This document shows positions 26,829 to 36,200 of a stretch of DNA of 64,000 bases, one piece after another (the first letter of the stretch is position 1; every line of letters starts with the position of its first letter). The notes beneath the pieces are model-generated. The model had not been told where the DNA came from. It saw nothing but the letters and a program-made list of their open reading frames with translations, and did no database searches. The stretch comes from Timonella corticicola (lineage in GTDB: Bacteria; Actinomycetota; Actinomycetes; Actinomycetales; Cellulomonadaceae). Both the position numbers and the translations under genes were made by a program. The stretch covers positions 186,001 to 250,000 of the forward strand of contig NZ_JBHUOP010000002.1 of the NCBI RefSeq assembly GCF_042683685.1, given 5' to 3'.

Positions 26829-28076
26829 ATGAACGTCTTCGAGCGATTCGGGCTGTGGTCCGAGGAGAATGCCGCACGCCTTGATCAGGTACTCGCGAGC
26901 CTGGTGGCGCTGGTCGTATGTCCATTTGTGCTCGTGACACATCAGAACATGGAATGGTTCTTCGGCCTGGATATCTCCGGGCTGTGGTCCGCCGTGTTCG
27001 CGGCATTGCTGATCTTTCCTCTGGTTTGGCGGCGCACGCAGCCGGTTCGTTCCGCGGTCCTCGTGTACTCGGCTGCTCTCGTACACATGCTGATCGGCCC
27101 TTCCGCGATCATGCCCGCTGACCTGATGGTTCTCGTGGCGCTCTACTCGGTCACGATTTATGGACCGCGCTGGGCAAGCAGGGTTGCCCTCATCTCGTCA
27201 TTCGCCGGGACGGCTCTGTTTGGGTACCTGGTCGCTCGGGAGGCTGGCGGCAAGCTCGCACCTGCGCTTTTCATAACCTTTACCCTTGGATTGCTGTTCC
27301 TTACCGTGTGGGCGTTTGCGAACATGCGCCGCGCTCGAATCTGGTCGATGCAAACGCTGCGCGACAAGAATCGCATGCTTGAGATCGAACGGGAACAGCA
27401 GGTTCAGCTTGGGGCGGCTGCGGAACGTGCCCGTATCGCTCGGGAGATGCATGACATTGTGGCCCATTCCCTGTCCGTGATGATCGCTCAGGCCGATGGT
27501 GGTCGGTATGCGGCGAAGGCCTCGCCCGAGTTCGCGGAGAAGGCTCTGAGCACGATCGCGGACACTGGTCGCGCGGCCCTTGCGGATATGCGCAGATTGC
27601 TCGGGGTGTTGCGGAACGACGTGTCCGAGGAGGACATTGACACGCTCGCTCCCCAGCCGGCTTCCGGGGACATTGAATCTCTGGTTGATCAGGTACGTAG
27701 TTCCGGTGTCCGAGTGTCGCTCGTGCGCATGGGCACCCCTCGCGCGCTTCCGCCCGGGGCTGGGCTGACGTTGTATCGCATCTGCCAGGAGTCGCTGACC
27801 AATATCTTGAAGCATGCCGGCCCCGATCCGACGGTCACGATCGTCTTGGCGTGGGGCAAGTCTAGCCTGCGTCTTGAGGTGGAGGACGACGGCCGTGGTG
27901 CTGCGTCCGCTGCCGCGAGCGACGGTCAGGGTATGGGTTTGCTTGGCATGAAGGAGCGTGCGGCCCTGTTTGGCGGCAATGTCAAGGCTGGCCCGAAGCC
28001 CGGTGGCGGGTATCGCGTCGAATTGGAACTGCCTCTGCCCGAGGTCCCGGATGAGGAACCGCCCGCTCCCGTATGA
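26829..28076 (+). CDS. NarL-system sensor histidine kinase, HisKA_3 type (415 aa)
   Basis: Five or so N-terminal membrane helices (about 20-165), a short coiled segment (ARIWSMQTLRDKNRMLEIER), then HisKA_3 with phosphoacceptor His ~208 in AREMHDIVAHSLSVMIAQ. A HATPase domain follows with LYRICQESLTNILKHA and DDGRGAASAAASDGQGMGLLGMKERAA. Such kinases pair with LuxR-type regulators, and one lies 408 bases downstream on the same strand. The gap is filled with dispersed repeats. Confidence 0.92.
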   Translation: MNVFERFGLWSEENAARLDQVLASLVALVVCPFVLVTHQNMEWFFGLDISGLWSAVFAALLIFPLVWRRTQPVRSAVLVYSAALVHMLIGPSAIMPADLMVLVALYSVTIYGPRWASRVALISSFAGTALFGYLVAREAGGKLAPALFITFTLGLLFLTVWAFANMRRARIWSMQTLRDKNRMLEIEREQQVQLGAAAERARIAREMHDIVAHSLSVMIAQADGGRYAAKASPEFAEKALSTIADTGRAALADMRRLLGVLRNDVSEEDIDTLAPQPASGDIESLVDQVRSSGVRVSLVRMGTPRALPPGAGLTLYRICQESLTNILKHAGPDPTVTIVLAWGKSSLRLEVEDDGRGAASAAASDGQGMGLLGMKERAALFGGNVKAGPKPGGGYRVELELPLPEVPDEEPPAPV

Positions 28077-28162
28077 GTCAGTCCCCCACTCGCACCATTC
28101 TGGTCTCTTGAAAAGCACGCAAACGAGTACTCTCAACGGTCGAGAGCCTGCTGGACTGATGA

Positions 28163-28230
28163 CCCGTATGGTGTTTTCCGGAATTAAGGTTGTTTTTCTT
28201 GCGTATTGTTACCGGAAAATCACCATGTTG
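28163..28230 (+). repeat. ~66-bp inverted-repeat element, copy 1
   Basis: ATGGTGTTTTCCGG (28168-28181) and CCGGAAAATCACCAT (28212-28226) form the arms around a T-rich centre (GGTTGTTTTTCTT). The same arms and centre occur at 38231-38300 and, inverted, at 61650-61713. Here it separates a kinase from its regulator. Confidence 0.85.
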
Positions 28231-28257
28231 CCTGCGTACGGCACCGTATCTGGGTAA

Positions 28258-28388
28258 ATTGGCGACGATCAGATGAGCTCCAGCACCAGCCCACCACCCA
28301 GCCTCGCCACGCGCAGTGTGCTGCGCGGCAGCGAGAGTGCGCTGGAAGGTGGGCAGATCGCCGTGAGCGCGGCAGGCTCGTCGCCAAT
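28258..28388. repeat. 131-bp segment bounded by inverted copies of the ATTGGCGACGAG repeat
   Basis: The left end carries an 11/12 match (28258-28269) and the right end an exact inverted match (28377-28388). Nothing inside resembles a gene. The geometry resembles a very small non-autonomous element, but no target duplication is obvious. Confidence 0.55.
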
Positions 28389-28483
28389 CAGCAACAATGT
28401 GCGGCGGGAGAACACCCGCCGCTCCTCGGCGTGGATAATGGAACCAGACCTGCACGCTGTGACACCTAACCCCTAGGAAAACA

Positions 28484-29191
28484 ATGACCGCCGAAATCTC
28501 GTCCCCCATCCGCGTTGCAATCATTGATGACCAGCAACTTCTTCGCGCGGGTTTCAAGATGGTGATTGACTCGCAGCCGGACCTCGAGGTTGTCGTGGAG
28601 GCAGGCGACGGCGACACGGCGTGGGATGAGTTGCACGACTCAGACGTAGACATTGTGCTCATGGACATCCGCATGCCAGGCACGGACGGACTGGCCGTGA
28701 CCGCCAAACTCACCGAGCACTGGGAGAAGAACCGCTCAGAGTCCTCGCCGAAGATCATCATCCTCACCACATTCGACATCGACGAATACGCTCTCGAGGC
28801 CATCCGTGCCGGGGCCTCCGGCTTCCTACTCAAGGACGCGCCACCCGAAGAGATGCTCAACGCGATCCGTGTGGTGCACTCCGGGGATGCGGTCATTGCG
28901 CCATCCACGACCAAACGTCTCCTCGAACACCTGATCACCCCGCAGCAGGCGGACGACAGGACTCCGAGCCCGCAGGCCGAGAAACTCGCGCAGCTCACCG
29001 ACCGCGAGAGGGACGTGATCCTGCTGATCGCCAGGGGCATGAGCAACACGGAGATCGCTCAGGAACTGTTCGTCGCCGAGGCAACCGTCAAAACCCACGT
29101 GGGCAGGATCCTGCACAAACTCGATGCCCGCGACCGCGTCCAGATCGTCGTCACGGCCTATGAGAACGGCCTGGTGACCCCAGGCGAGTAG
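28484..29191 (+). CDS. NarL/LuxR-family response regulator (235 aa)
   Basis: Receiver with IIDDQQLLRAGF (13-24), phosphoacceptor Asp61 in IVLMDIRMPGTDG, Thr in LTTFDIDEYALEAI and GFLLKDAPPEEM. It is followed by a LuxR-type HTH (LTDRERDVILLIARGMSNTE, then ATVKTHVGRILHKLDARDR). It pairs with the HisKA_3 kinase upstream. The ABC exporter genes that begin 270 bases downstream on the same strand are the likely target, as in many such clusters. Confidence 0.93.
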   Translation: MTAEISSPIRVAIIDDQQLLRAGFKMVIDSQPDLEVVVEAGDGDTAWDELHDSDVDIVLMDIRMPGTDGLAVTAKLTEHWEKNRSESSPKIIILTTFDIDEYALEAIRAGASGFLLKDAPPEEMLNAIRVVHSGDAVIAPSTTKRLLEHLITPQQADDRTPSPQAEKLAQLTDRERDVILLIARGMSNTEIAQELFVAEATVKTHVGRILHKLDARDRVQIVVTAYENGLVTPGE

Positions 29192-29460
29192 CGCGGTTCC
29201 GGTATGGACTGCCAGGCCCATCGCCCCGTCCTACCCAGCAGCACCAGGGGCCTTGTGCGAGGCTCCCCTAGGTGACTCGTTGCACAAGTCATCCCTCAGG
29301 ATGACGCGAGCACCCGCCCACGTAGTCAACAGGACGGACAAAAGGGCAATCACTTTCCATCCCTGCGCACGACGCGCCCCTGAAGCGGATGTTCATAGAG
29401 TGGAGTTATCGTTGCTCGCTGTTTGAGCAACCCAACGTTCCATACGCTTCAGGAGACCTC

Positions 29461-30282
29461 ATGACTATCCCCGCAACCGGGTACAACCAGGCCCCCAACG
29501 TGTCTGCCGCGCCAATCGCGGTGTCAGCACGTAGCCTGTCCAAGCACTACGGCCACGGCGCCTCGACTGTCCGGGCACTCGACAGTGTAGACATCGACTT
29601 CGCCCAGGGACACTTCACCGCAATCATGGGCCCCTCCGGTTCGGGTAAGTCCACGCTGATGCACCTGCTTGCAGGGCTCGACACCGCGACCTCGGGCACG
29701 GCGTTCATCGGTCGCCAGGACGTCACGGCAATGACCGATGACCAGTTGACCCAGTTGCGTCGCAACAACGTGGGATTCGTGTTTCAGTCCTTCAACCTGC
29801 TGCCGATGTTCACGGCCGAGCAGAACATCCTGCTCCCACTGACCTTGGCGGGCAAGAAGATCAACAAGGACGACCGTGACTGGCTGACACGCCTGGCCAC
29901 CACGCTGGGCATCTCGGAACGGTTGAACCACCGTCCCTCCGAGATGTCGGGCGGTCAGCAGCAGCGCGTGGCAATCGCTCGTGCCCTGATCACCAAACCG
30001 GACGTGGTGTTCGCAGACGAGCCCACCGGTAACCTCGACTCACGTTCGGGTGCTGAGGTTCTGTCCTTCCTGCGCCAGTCCGTGCGTGAACTTGGACGCA
30101 CCATCATCATGGTCACCCACGATCCAACGGCTGCATCGTACGCGGACCGCGTGGTACTGCTCGCTGACGGCAAGATCGCCGGTCACATCGACAGTCCAAC
30201 CCCTGAAGCTGTGCTCGCAGGCCTTGACGCCCTGCGCAACTTCGATGCCACCATTGACCCACGATCCACCGAGACGGCCTGA
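29461..30282 (+). CDS. ABC exporter ATPase, MacB/LolD type (273 aa)
   Basis: ATG 29461 is chosen because AGGAG lies 5 bases upstream; the frame from 29389 adds 24 unsupported residues. Walker A GPSGSGKST (57-65), Q-loop FVFQSFNLLPMFTAEQNILL, signature MSGGQQQRVAIARAL, Walker B VVFADEPTGNLDS and the H-loop VTHD are all present. It powers the large FtsX-type permease encoded 6 bases downstream. Such pairs export peptides, lipids or antibiotics, or act mechanically; the preceding two-component system hints at an inducible envelope-stress or antibiotic response. Confidence 0.93.
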   Translation: MTIPATGYNQAPNVSAAPIAVSARSLSKHYGHGASTVRALDSVDIDFAQGHFTAIMGPSGSGKSTLMHLLAGLDTATSGTAFIGRQDVTAMTDDQLTQLRRNNVGFVFQSFNLLPMFTAEQNILLPLTLAGKKINKDDRDWLTRLATTLGISERLNHRPSEMSGGQQQRVAIARALITKPDVVFADEPTGNLDSRSGAEVLSFLRQSVRELGRTIIMVTHDPTAASYADRVVLLADGKIAGHIDSPTPEAVLAGLDALRNFDATIDPRSTETA

Positions 30283-30288
30283 CATTTC

Positions 30289-32910
30289 ATGCTTCGCATA
30301 ACACTGCACCAGATGCGGCAGAATATTGGCCGCCTCATTGCGGCGGGTGTCGCAATCTTCATCGGTACAACGTTCATCACGGCCACTCTTCTCGCCGGAG
30401 AAGTGCTCGTTAAATCGACTGAAAAGTCCATGACGGCCTCATTCGCAGATGCCGACCTCGTGGTGAGCGCCAGTTCCGATCAAAACGGTAGTTACGTCTA
30501 CAACCCCATTGGCGTGGATCTCGTCCGAGATGTCGCAGCCGTGAATGGGGTTTCAGATGTAGCCGTCGGAGAAGGCCCCTACGTAGAGGCCACCTCCGAT
30601 GGAAAGTCTGAGTACCTCCCGCTACTCACCTATGCCAAGGACAAAAACCTTCAATCGTATGAAATATCTGATGGGAAAGCTCCCAACAGCGACTCAGAGG
30701 TAGTTCTTCCACTCAAGGTTGCCGAACGCCTCAAGTTAAGCATCGGAGACAGCATCTCCCTCGACATGCTTAGCCAGTACGGCGAGGAAGGGACAGCAGT
30801 TGCCTTCACAATCACGGGATTCTCAAAGGACGTCAGCGGCGGTTTCGCAAGTTCCGGCGGCGCGGTTGTTGTATCCCTCGACGGTGCGGAAAAACTATCC
30901 GATCATCCGGTTAACACCGACGGGTTCCAGGCCCAGTCCATTCTGCTCAATGTAGAAGACAACATTCAGAAGGACCCGGCAGCGTTCGATAAACTACGTG
31001 CGGAAATCTCAAAGATCATCGGAGAGCGCACCGTCCAAACAACCTCAGAGGCGGCACAGGACCGGATCGAGTCGATCTCGGGAGAAGCGCAGATACTAAC
31101 CTACATGGTGCTGTCGTTCGCGGCACTGGCGTTGCTGGTTGCCTCGCTGGTCATCTCCAACACCTTCCAGGTGCTGGTTGCCCAGCGCACCAAGACGCTC
31201 GCTTTGCTGCGATGTGTGGGCGCTTCGAAGAAGCAGATCAAGAACTCAGTCATCGTCGAGGCACTCATCCTCGGCTTCGCCTCCTCGATCGCGGGCATCC
31301 TCGGCGGGATTCTCCTAGTCCAGGGCGTGCTGTGGGTAGTCGCCGCCATGGATCTCTCTCCTGCGGTTCCGACCTCGGTCACTATTCCTGTGGCTGCCAT
31401 CTGGCTGCCGGTAGTCGCCGGAGTGCTCACCACTCTGCTTGCATCATTTGTCCCAGCACGGATCGCGACACAGGTCGCGCCGCTGGCTGCACTCCGTCCG
31501 ATCGAGGGTACCTCCGAGGTCCGTCGCACGGGCATCGTGCGGCTGATCTTCGCCGGAATCTTCGTGGCGATTGGCACAGCACTATTCGTCTACGCGTTCT
31601 CTATCTATAAGAGCGACATGGAACTGGCGCTGGGTGTTGGTGTCCTCGGTGGTGCGCTCTCCTTCCTGGGTCTCGTCATGTCTGCGGTTCTGTGGGTGCC
31701 AGGTGTCGTGGCGGCGGTGGGTTCTGTCTTCGCGAAGTTCGGCGCACCCGCACGGCTTGCCACGGCCAACATCGGCCGTAACCCGCGCCGTACCGCCTCG
31801 ACCTCGACCGCACTGTTTATCGGGGTCACCCTCGTTGCAATGCTTTCAGTCGGAGCGTCTACGGCTCGCACCACGATGAATCAGGAACTCGACAAGCAGT
31901 TCCCACTTGACGTTGCCATCACGTTGCGCGGCGAGACAGATCTCTCCGACAGCACTCTGACAGCAATCCGTCAGGTCAAGGGCGTGGACGTTGCCCAGAG
32001 CGTTGAACAGATTGCGGTACCAATTGTCGTAGGGGACCAGGAATGGGTGAGCGGTGGCACCACCTACCGGTTCGATGAGTCAGTGAACTCCGCATTGCGT
32101 GACACAAGCGCAGTCGAGAAACTCACTGATGACACGGTTCTTGTCTCCACCTGGTATGCGTCAGAACCCGGCACGGAGATTAACTTTGTCGATCCATCTG
32201 CGTTGGAGAGCTTTGACTCCAACGACGTACCCCAGGAGTCCCCGCTGTGGAACACTCGGGTGACCCTCAAGAGCGCAGGTACGACAGGGCTTGAGGGTTC
32301 AGCGGTCACTCAGAAGACATTTGACGAACTGAAGAGCAAGTTCCAACTCACCGATGCCGATGTGGAATCCCGTTTGGTTCTGGTGAAGGTATCCGATCCG
32401 TCCAACGCAATGGACACGGTTGATGCCTTGCGGGACCTCCTCGGCGAGGACAATGTCGAGATCTCCGGTGCCGTCATGGAACGTGACATGTTCCAGAAGG
32501 TCATCGACGTGATGCTGCTGGTCCTGGTTGGCCTGCTCGGTGTCGCCGTGCTGATCGCGCTGGTCGGTGTCGCGAACACACTTTCGTTGTCCGTGATCGA
32601 ACGACGCCGTGAGAGCGCAACCCTCCGTGCAGTCGGTATGAGCAGGCGTCAGCTGCGGGCTTCGCTGGCAATCGAAGGCATGCTGATCGCTGGTATCGGC
32701 GCTCTGGTGGGCGTGCTGCTGGGCACGCTGTACGCCTGGCTTGGCAGTAAGTTGCTGCTCGGTGCGTTCACCACAGTGGTGTTCACGGTTCGTTGGGCGG
32801 ACATTGCCGCCATCTTCGCGGTGGCACTTGCAGCAGGTTTGATCGCCTCGATCGTTCCGGGCCGCAGCGCCGCGAGGACCTCACCGGTTGCCGCATTGGC
32901 TGTCGAATAG
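30289..32910 (+). CDS. FtsX-like ABC permease (873 aa)
   Basis: Starts with a membrane helix (about 15-37) and a ~240-residue extracytoplasmic domain (ADADLVVSASSD to TTSEAAQDRIESIS). Then come three helices with the FtsX pattern (LVISNTFQVLVAQRTKTLAL, LRCVGASKKQIK), a central helix pair, a second extracytoplasmic domain (~545-740) and a final FtsX block (LSLSVIERRRESATLRAVGM, SRRQLRASLAIEG). This 10-helix duplicated layout is usual for actinobacterial MacB-like permeases. A strong terminator follows the stop. Confidence 0.92.
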   Translation: MLRITLHQMRQNIGRLIAAGVAIFIGTTFITATLLAGEVLVKSTEKSMTASFADADLVVSASSDQNGSYVYNPIGVDLVRDVAAVNGVSDVAVGEGPYVEATSDGKSEYLPLLTYAKDKNLQSYEISDGKAPNSDSEVVLPLKVAERLKLSIGDSISLDMLSQYGEEGTAVAFTITGFSKDVSGGFASSGGAVVVSLDGAEKLSDHPVNTDGFQAQSILLNVEDNIQKDPAAFDKLRAEISKIIGERTVQTTSEAAQDRIESISGEAQILTYMVLSFAALALLVASLVISNTFQVLVAQRTKTLALLRCVGASKKQIKNSVIVEALILGFASSIAGILGGILLVQGVLWVVAAMDLSPAVPTSVTIPVAAIWLPVVAGVLTTLLASFVPARIATQVAPLAALRPIEGTSEVRRTGIVRLIFAGIFVAIGTALFVYAFSIYKSDMELALGVGVLGGALSFLGLVMSAVLWVPGVVAAVGSVFAKFGAPARLATANIGRNPRRTASTSTALFIGVTLVAMLSVGASTARTTMNQELDKQFPLDVAITLRGETDLSDSTLTAIRQVKGVDVAQSVEQIAVPIVVGDQEWVSGGTTYRFDESVNSALRDTSAVEKLTDDTVLVSTWYASEPGTEINFVDPSALESFDSNDVPQESPLWNTRVTLKSAGTTGLEGSAVTQKTFDELKSKFQLTDADVESRLVLVKVSDPSNAMDTVDALRDLLGEDNVEISGAVMERDMFQKVIDVMLLVLVGLLGVAVLIALVGVANTLSLSVIERRRESATLRAVGMSRRQLRASLAIEGMLIAGIGALVGVLLGTLYAWLGSKLLLGAFTTVVFTVRWADIAAIFAVALAAGLIASIVPGRSAARTSPVAALAVE

Positions 32911-32930
32911 GGTCTTGATCCCTCATTGAG

Positions 32931-32942
32931 ATTGGCGACGAG
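32931..32942 (+). repeat. ATTGGCGACGAG intergenic repeat, copy in the permease 3' region
   Basis: Exact 12-mer; the next bases (TCGGCTGGTT) also match the inverted copy at 59028-59049, so the shared stretch is 22 bases. Its end forms the left arm of the permease terminator. Confidence 0.8.
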
Positions 32943-32987
32943 TCGGCTGGTTCGCAGGAAAACCTGCGAACCGGCTGGCTCATTTTT
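32940..32987 (+). terminator. Rho-independent terminator of the ABC exporter operon
   Basis: A 19-bp stem (32940-32958 / 32963-32981, three G-U type positions) with an AAAA loop followed by ATTTTTG. Confidence 0.85.
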
Positions 32988-33003
32988 GTTGTATTGAACC
33001 CCT

Positions 33004-33041
33004 GCCCCACACCGTACCCCTTTAAGTCGGTGGGGCCTTTT
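33004..33041 (+). terminator. Second terminator-like hairpin after the exporter operon
   Basis: Stem GCCCCA(CA)CCG with CGGTGGGGC (33004-33014 / 33028-33036), then CTTTTTG. It backs up the first terminator ahead of the EccC-like gene. Confidence 0.65.
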
Positions 33042-33246
33042 TGTTCCGGGTGCGCAACTATTGTGGGTGCAGGCGGATCAAAAAAGCCCCATCGACATGC
33101 ACGAGGTGTGGCGGAGGCCGCCACAGTCATGTGGTGTTGTGGTTGGGGTACGTGTTTCCACAGGTACGGATCACCACTGTGTACGTGCACGTGGACGAGC
33201 CGCTGTGGACGTTTTCCAAGCTGCCCCGTAGACATCGGGCAGTGTT

Positions 33247-36200
33247 GTGCGCGTGAGTGACGATGTGACGTTTGAAGTGGTGCCCTTCGGCACGTACTGT
33301 GCGCGGCGAGGTGCTAGTGCGCCTGAACTGGTGCGGTCTCTTACCGAGCACCTTCAGATTCCACACCTTGGCCTCGGCGCCTTCCGGGTGGGCGAGCAGG
33401 CGCTGCGGGACTCCGACTCTGTCGGCTCATGGCCGCTGGTGCACGGCGCCACCCTAACATTCTCCTCATCCGCACAGCCGGATGCCGCGGCATTGGCCCT
33501 GACCAAACATGCGTTGCGCGTTGACACCTCTGAACTCGTGCCGGTCCTAGACATTCCGGGGATTCGGTCAGGTTCCGGGGCGATGAACAACACCTCACGA
33601 GTTCGAGCGAGCATTCGGGTTGCCTATCTGGTTACGAGGACCCCCACCCCTGCACGATTCGCCTGGCTCCGGTGGTTCTTGGCCGTAGCGCACGCCATTG
33701 AATCTGTATGGCTCACGATCAGGCTCTACGCGGGTGGCATCAGGTTTCGTGATGGGATCACCCTTCACCGCGTCGGCCACGGGGTACGGGCACGGTCGGT
33801 GACACATGTCGGAGCTGCGAACAAGAAGGTCACACAGGCAACTGAGCGTTACGAACTGCGAGCACCCCTCAACCCCACCGCAGTTGACCGAGCGTTGGCG
33901 GCGCTTGCCACGTCCCTGCCCGAGGAATCTTCTTCCTCGAAGATCGGGCTGCTCCTGTCTGCGCTCGTTCCCTTCACCATGAGTGTTGTTCTTGCGGTTG
34001 TGATGCGCCAACCGTATTTCCTGTTGTTTGCGCTCACCGGGCCAGTCCTGGCCCTGGTTCATCTGGTTTCTCGCAGACGGGTTGTTCCGGGGCAGGTCGA
34101 GATACGGGCTCTTCCTGCATGGGTCCAACGAGGGTTGCATGGGCAGTGCGTTGAAGCGCTCACGACTCTGCTGCAACTCGCGGTGCAGGGCACGGTGACA
34201 CTGACACAGTGGCCATTGCTTGGCCTCTCCCCTGCCAGTAGTCGTCGCCTGGCAACACCGCATTTAGGGGACCACGCCTTTGCTGTGGACCTGTCCATTC
34301 GGTTGTTGTCGTTGGCGAGCGGCGGATCATCGGCAGGCAACGCGTCAACACGTGGAAGCACTCGAATAGGGCTTGTCCAGGCTGCGGACACGACACCGGA
34401 CATGCGGGACGGAGTCGTGCCTACCGTGCACGTGGTGACCTCCCGCCCACAGGTGATTTACGGTTCATGGTTGCGTTGGCTTGCCCCACTCCTGAGGATT
34501 CACGAGTCGTCTCAAACGGTGCCCGACGATCCGCACCACGTCATGCTCCACGTGGACTCCATACCCGATCTGAGAGGGCTTTCAGGAATCAGCGACAGTG
34601 GGATACTCGACCGGTGGGCACGGGCGTTGACTGCTTACCTCACTGTGGGGTCGGCAACAGCCGGACTTCCCCGCGTTGCCCCATTTACTCAGGTGTGGAA
34701 TCCACGCACCGGAGCACCACCCTGGCGTGCCGAGGTTGAAGACTCGCTCGTGATTCCCGTGGGTGTCAGGGCACAGGGACCGTTCACGATCGATCTCGTG
34801 GCTGATGGTCCGCACATGCTCGTGGCGGGAACCACAGGGGCGGGCAAGTCGGAGTTCCTGCAGTCTCTTATCGTCGCGACGGCGACAACCTACAGCGCAC
34901 ACGATGTTAACTTCATGCTGATCGACTACAAGGGCGGTGCCGGGCTGGGACGCTGCCATCGACTGCCCCACTCCTGCGGCATGGTCACAGACCTCGATCC
35001 AGGCGAGACGTCCCGTGCCCTCGCGGGCCTGCGCGCCGAGCTCAAACGTAGGGAACTAAGATTCCGCGAGCTGGGGGTCGGCGACATCACCGAATTCAAC
35101 CGCACCGTTTCACGCGTGGATCGTATTGCTCGGATAGTTGTGGTCGTGGACGAGTTTCGTGCACTTTCAGAGGAACATCCTGAGTTCCTCACCAAACTCA
35201 TTCGACTTGCGGCGCAGGGCAGGTCATTGGGCATTCACCTCATTCTTGCCACGCAACGTCCAGCAGGAGCAGTGGGACCTGAACTTCGCGCGAACATCAA
35301 CCTGCGCATCAGCCTCCGGGTGGCAGACGAACAGGACTCCCTCGATGTTCTCGGGGTCAAGGACGGTGCGTACCTTCCGGTTGAGGTGCCTGGACGGTTT
35401 CTCGCTCGGACCGGTGGTGCGCGGCCCACGCAGGCTCAGGCGTTCTACCTCGACGCGGCACCGCCGCTGCCGCAGCATCTGGTCACGTTACCCGGCGCAC
35501 GAGGCCCTGATACTCCGACCGCCGATGTGCCAGACGTCATCGGTGCCCTCATCTCAGCACATGATGCGCGCTTCGGCATCCGGGCAACACGGTTCTGGAG
35601 CCCTGGACTTCCCAGCGTCTTCACGGGACAGCAGGACACCGAGGTCCTCCATGAGGCACAGGTCGTCGCCTTGGGAGCACCAGAAGACTCAACCGGCCAT
35701 CAGGCCCTGACCTGGGAGCCCACGCTCGGGCATCTCGCTGTTGTCGGCCCCTCACTGCGAGGCCGTACCTCCTCCCTGCTATCGCTTGCTCAGTGCAGTC
35801 CTGCAGGCACCCGCATTCACTGGGTCGGGCCGGTCACCGATCACAACCAGGTGAAACGGGCATTGACCAGCGCATCGGCGTATCTCGTGAACCTGGTCGA
35901 TTCCTCGAACCCGTATATGGTTCACGCCCTGATTCAGATCATCTCTTCAACCCGTGCAACCCCAGGTCCTGCGCAAAGCAGAACTCTGCTCGTCATTGAC
36001 GACCTCAATGCCCTACGCACCACCCTCGAGACGTATGACAGAGGATCAGGGATGGAACTCGTCGAAAATCTGCTAAAAATTGGGCCTGCTCAGGGTATCG
36101 CCTGCGCGGTGAGCACGGCACGCCCGATCACGGGCGGTTTGCAGTCCTTGTTTGGACAGCGGCTGATCCTCGCAAGTGGGAACGTGGACACCGACGCGAC

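Noticed and set aside
28078..29049. 323-aa open frame on the minus strand
   Set aside because: Antisense to the LuxR-type regulator and to repeats; low-complexity Ser/Arg composition.
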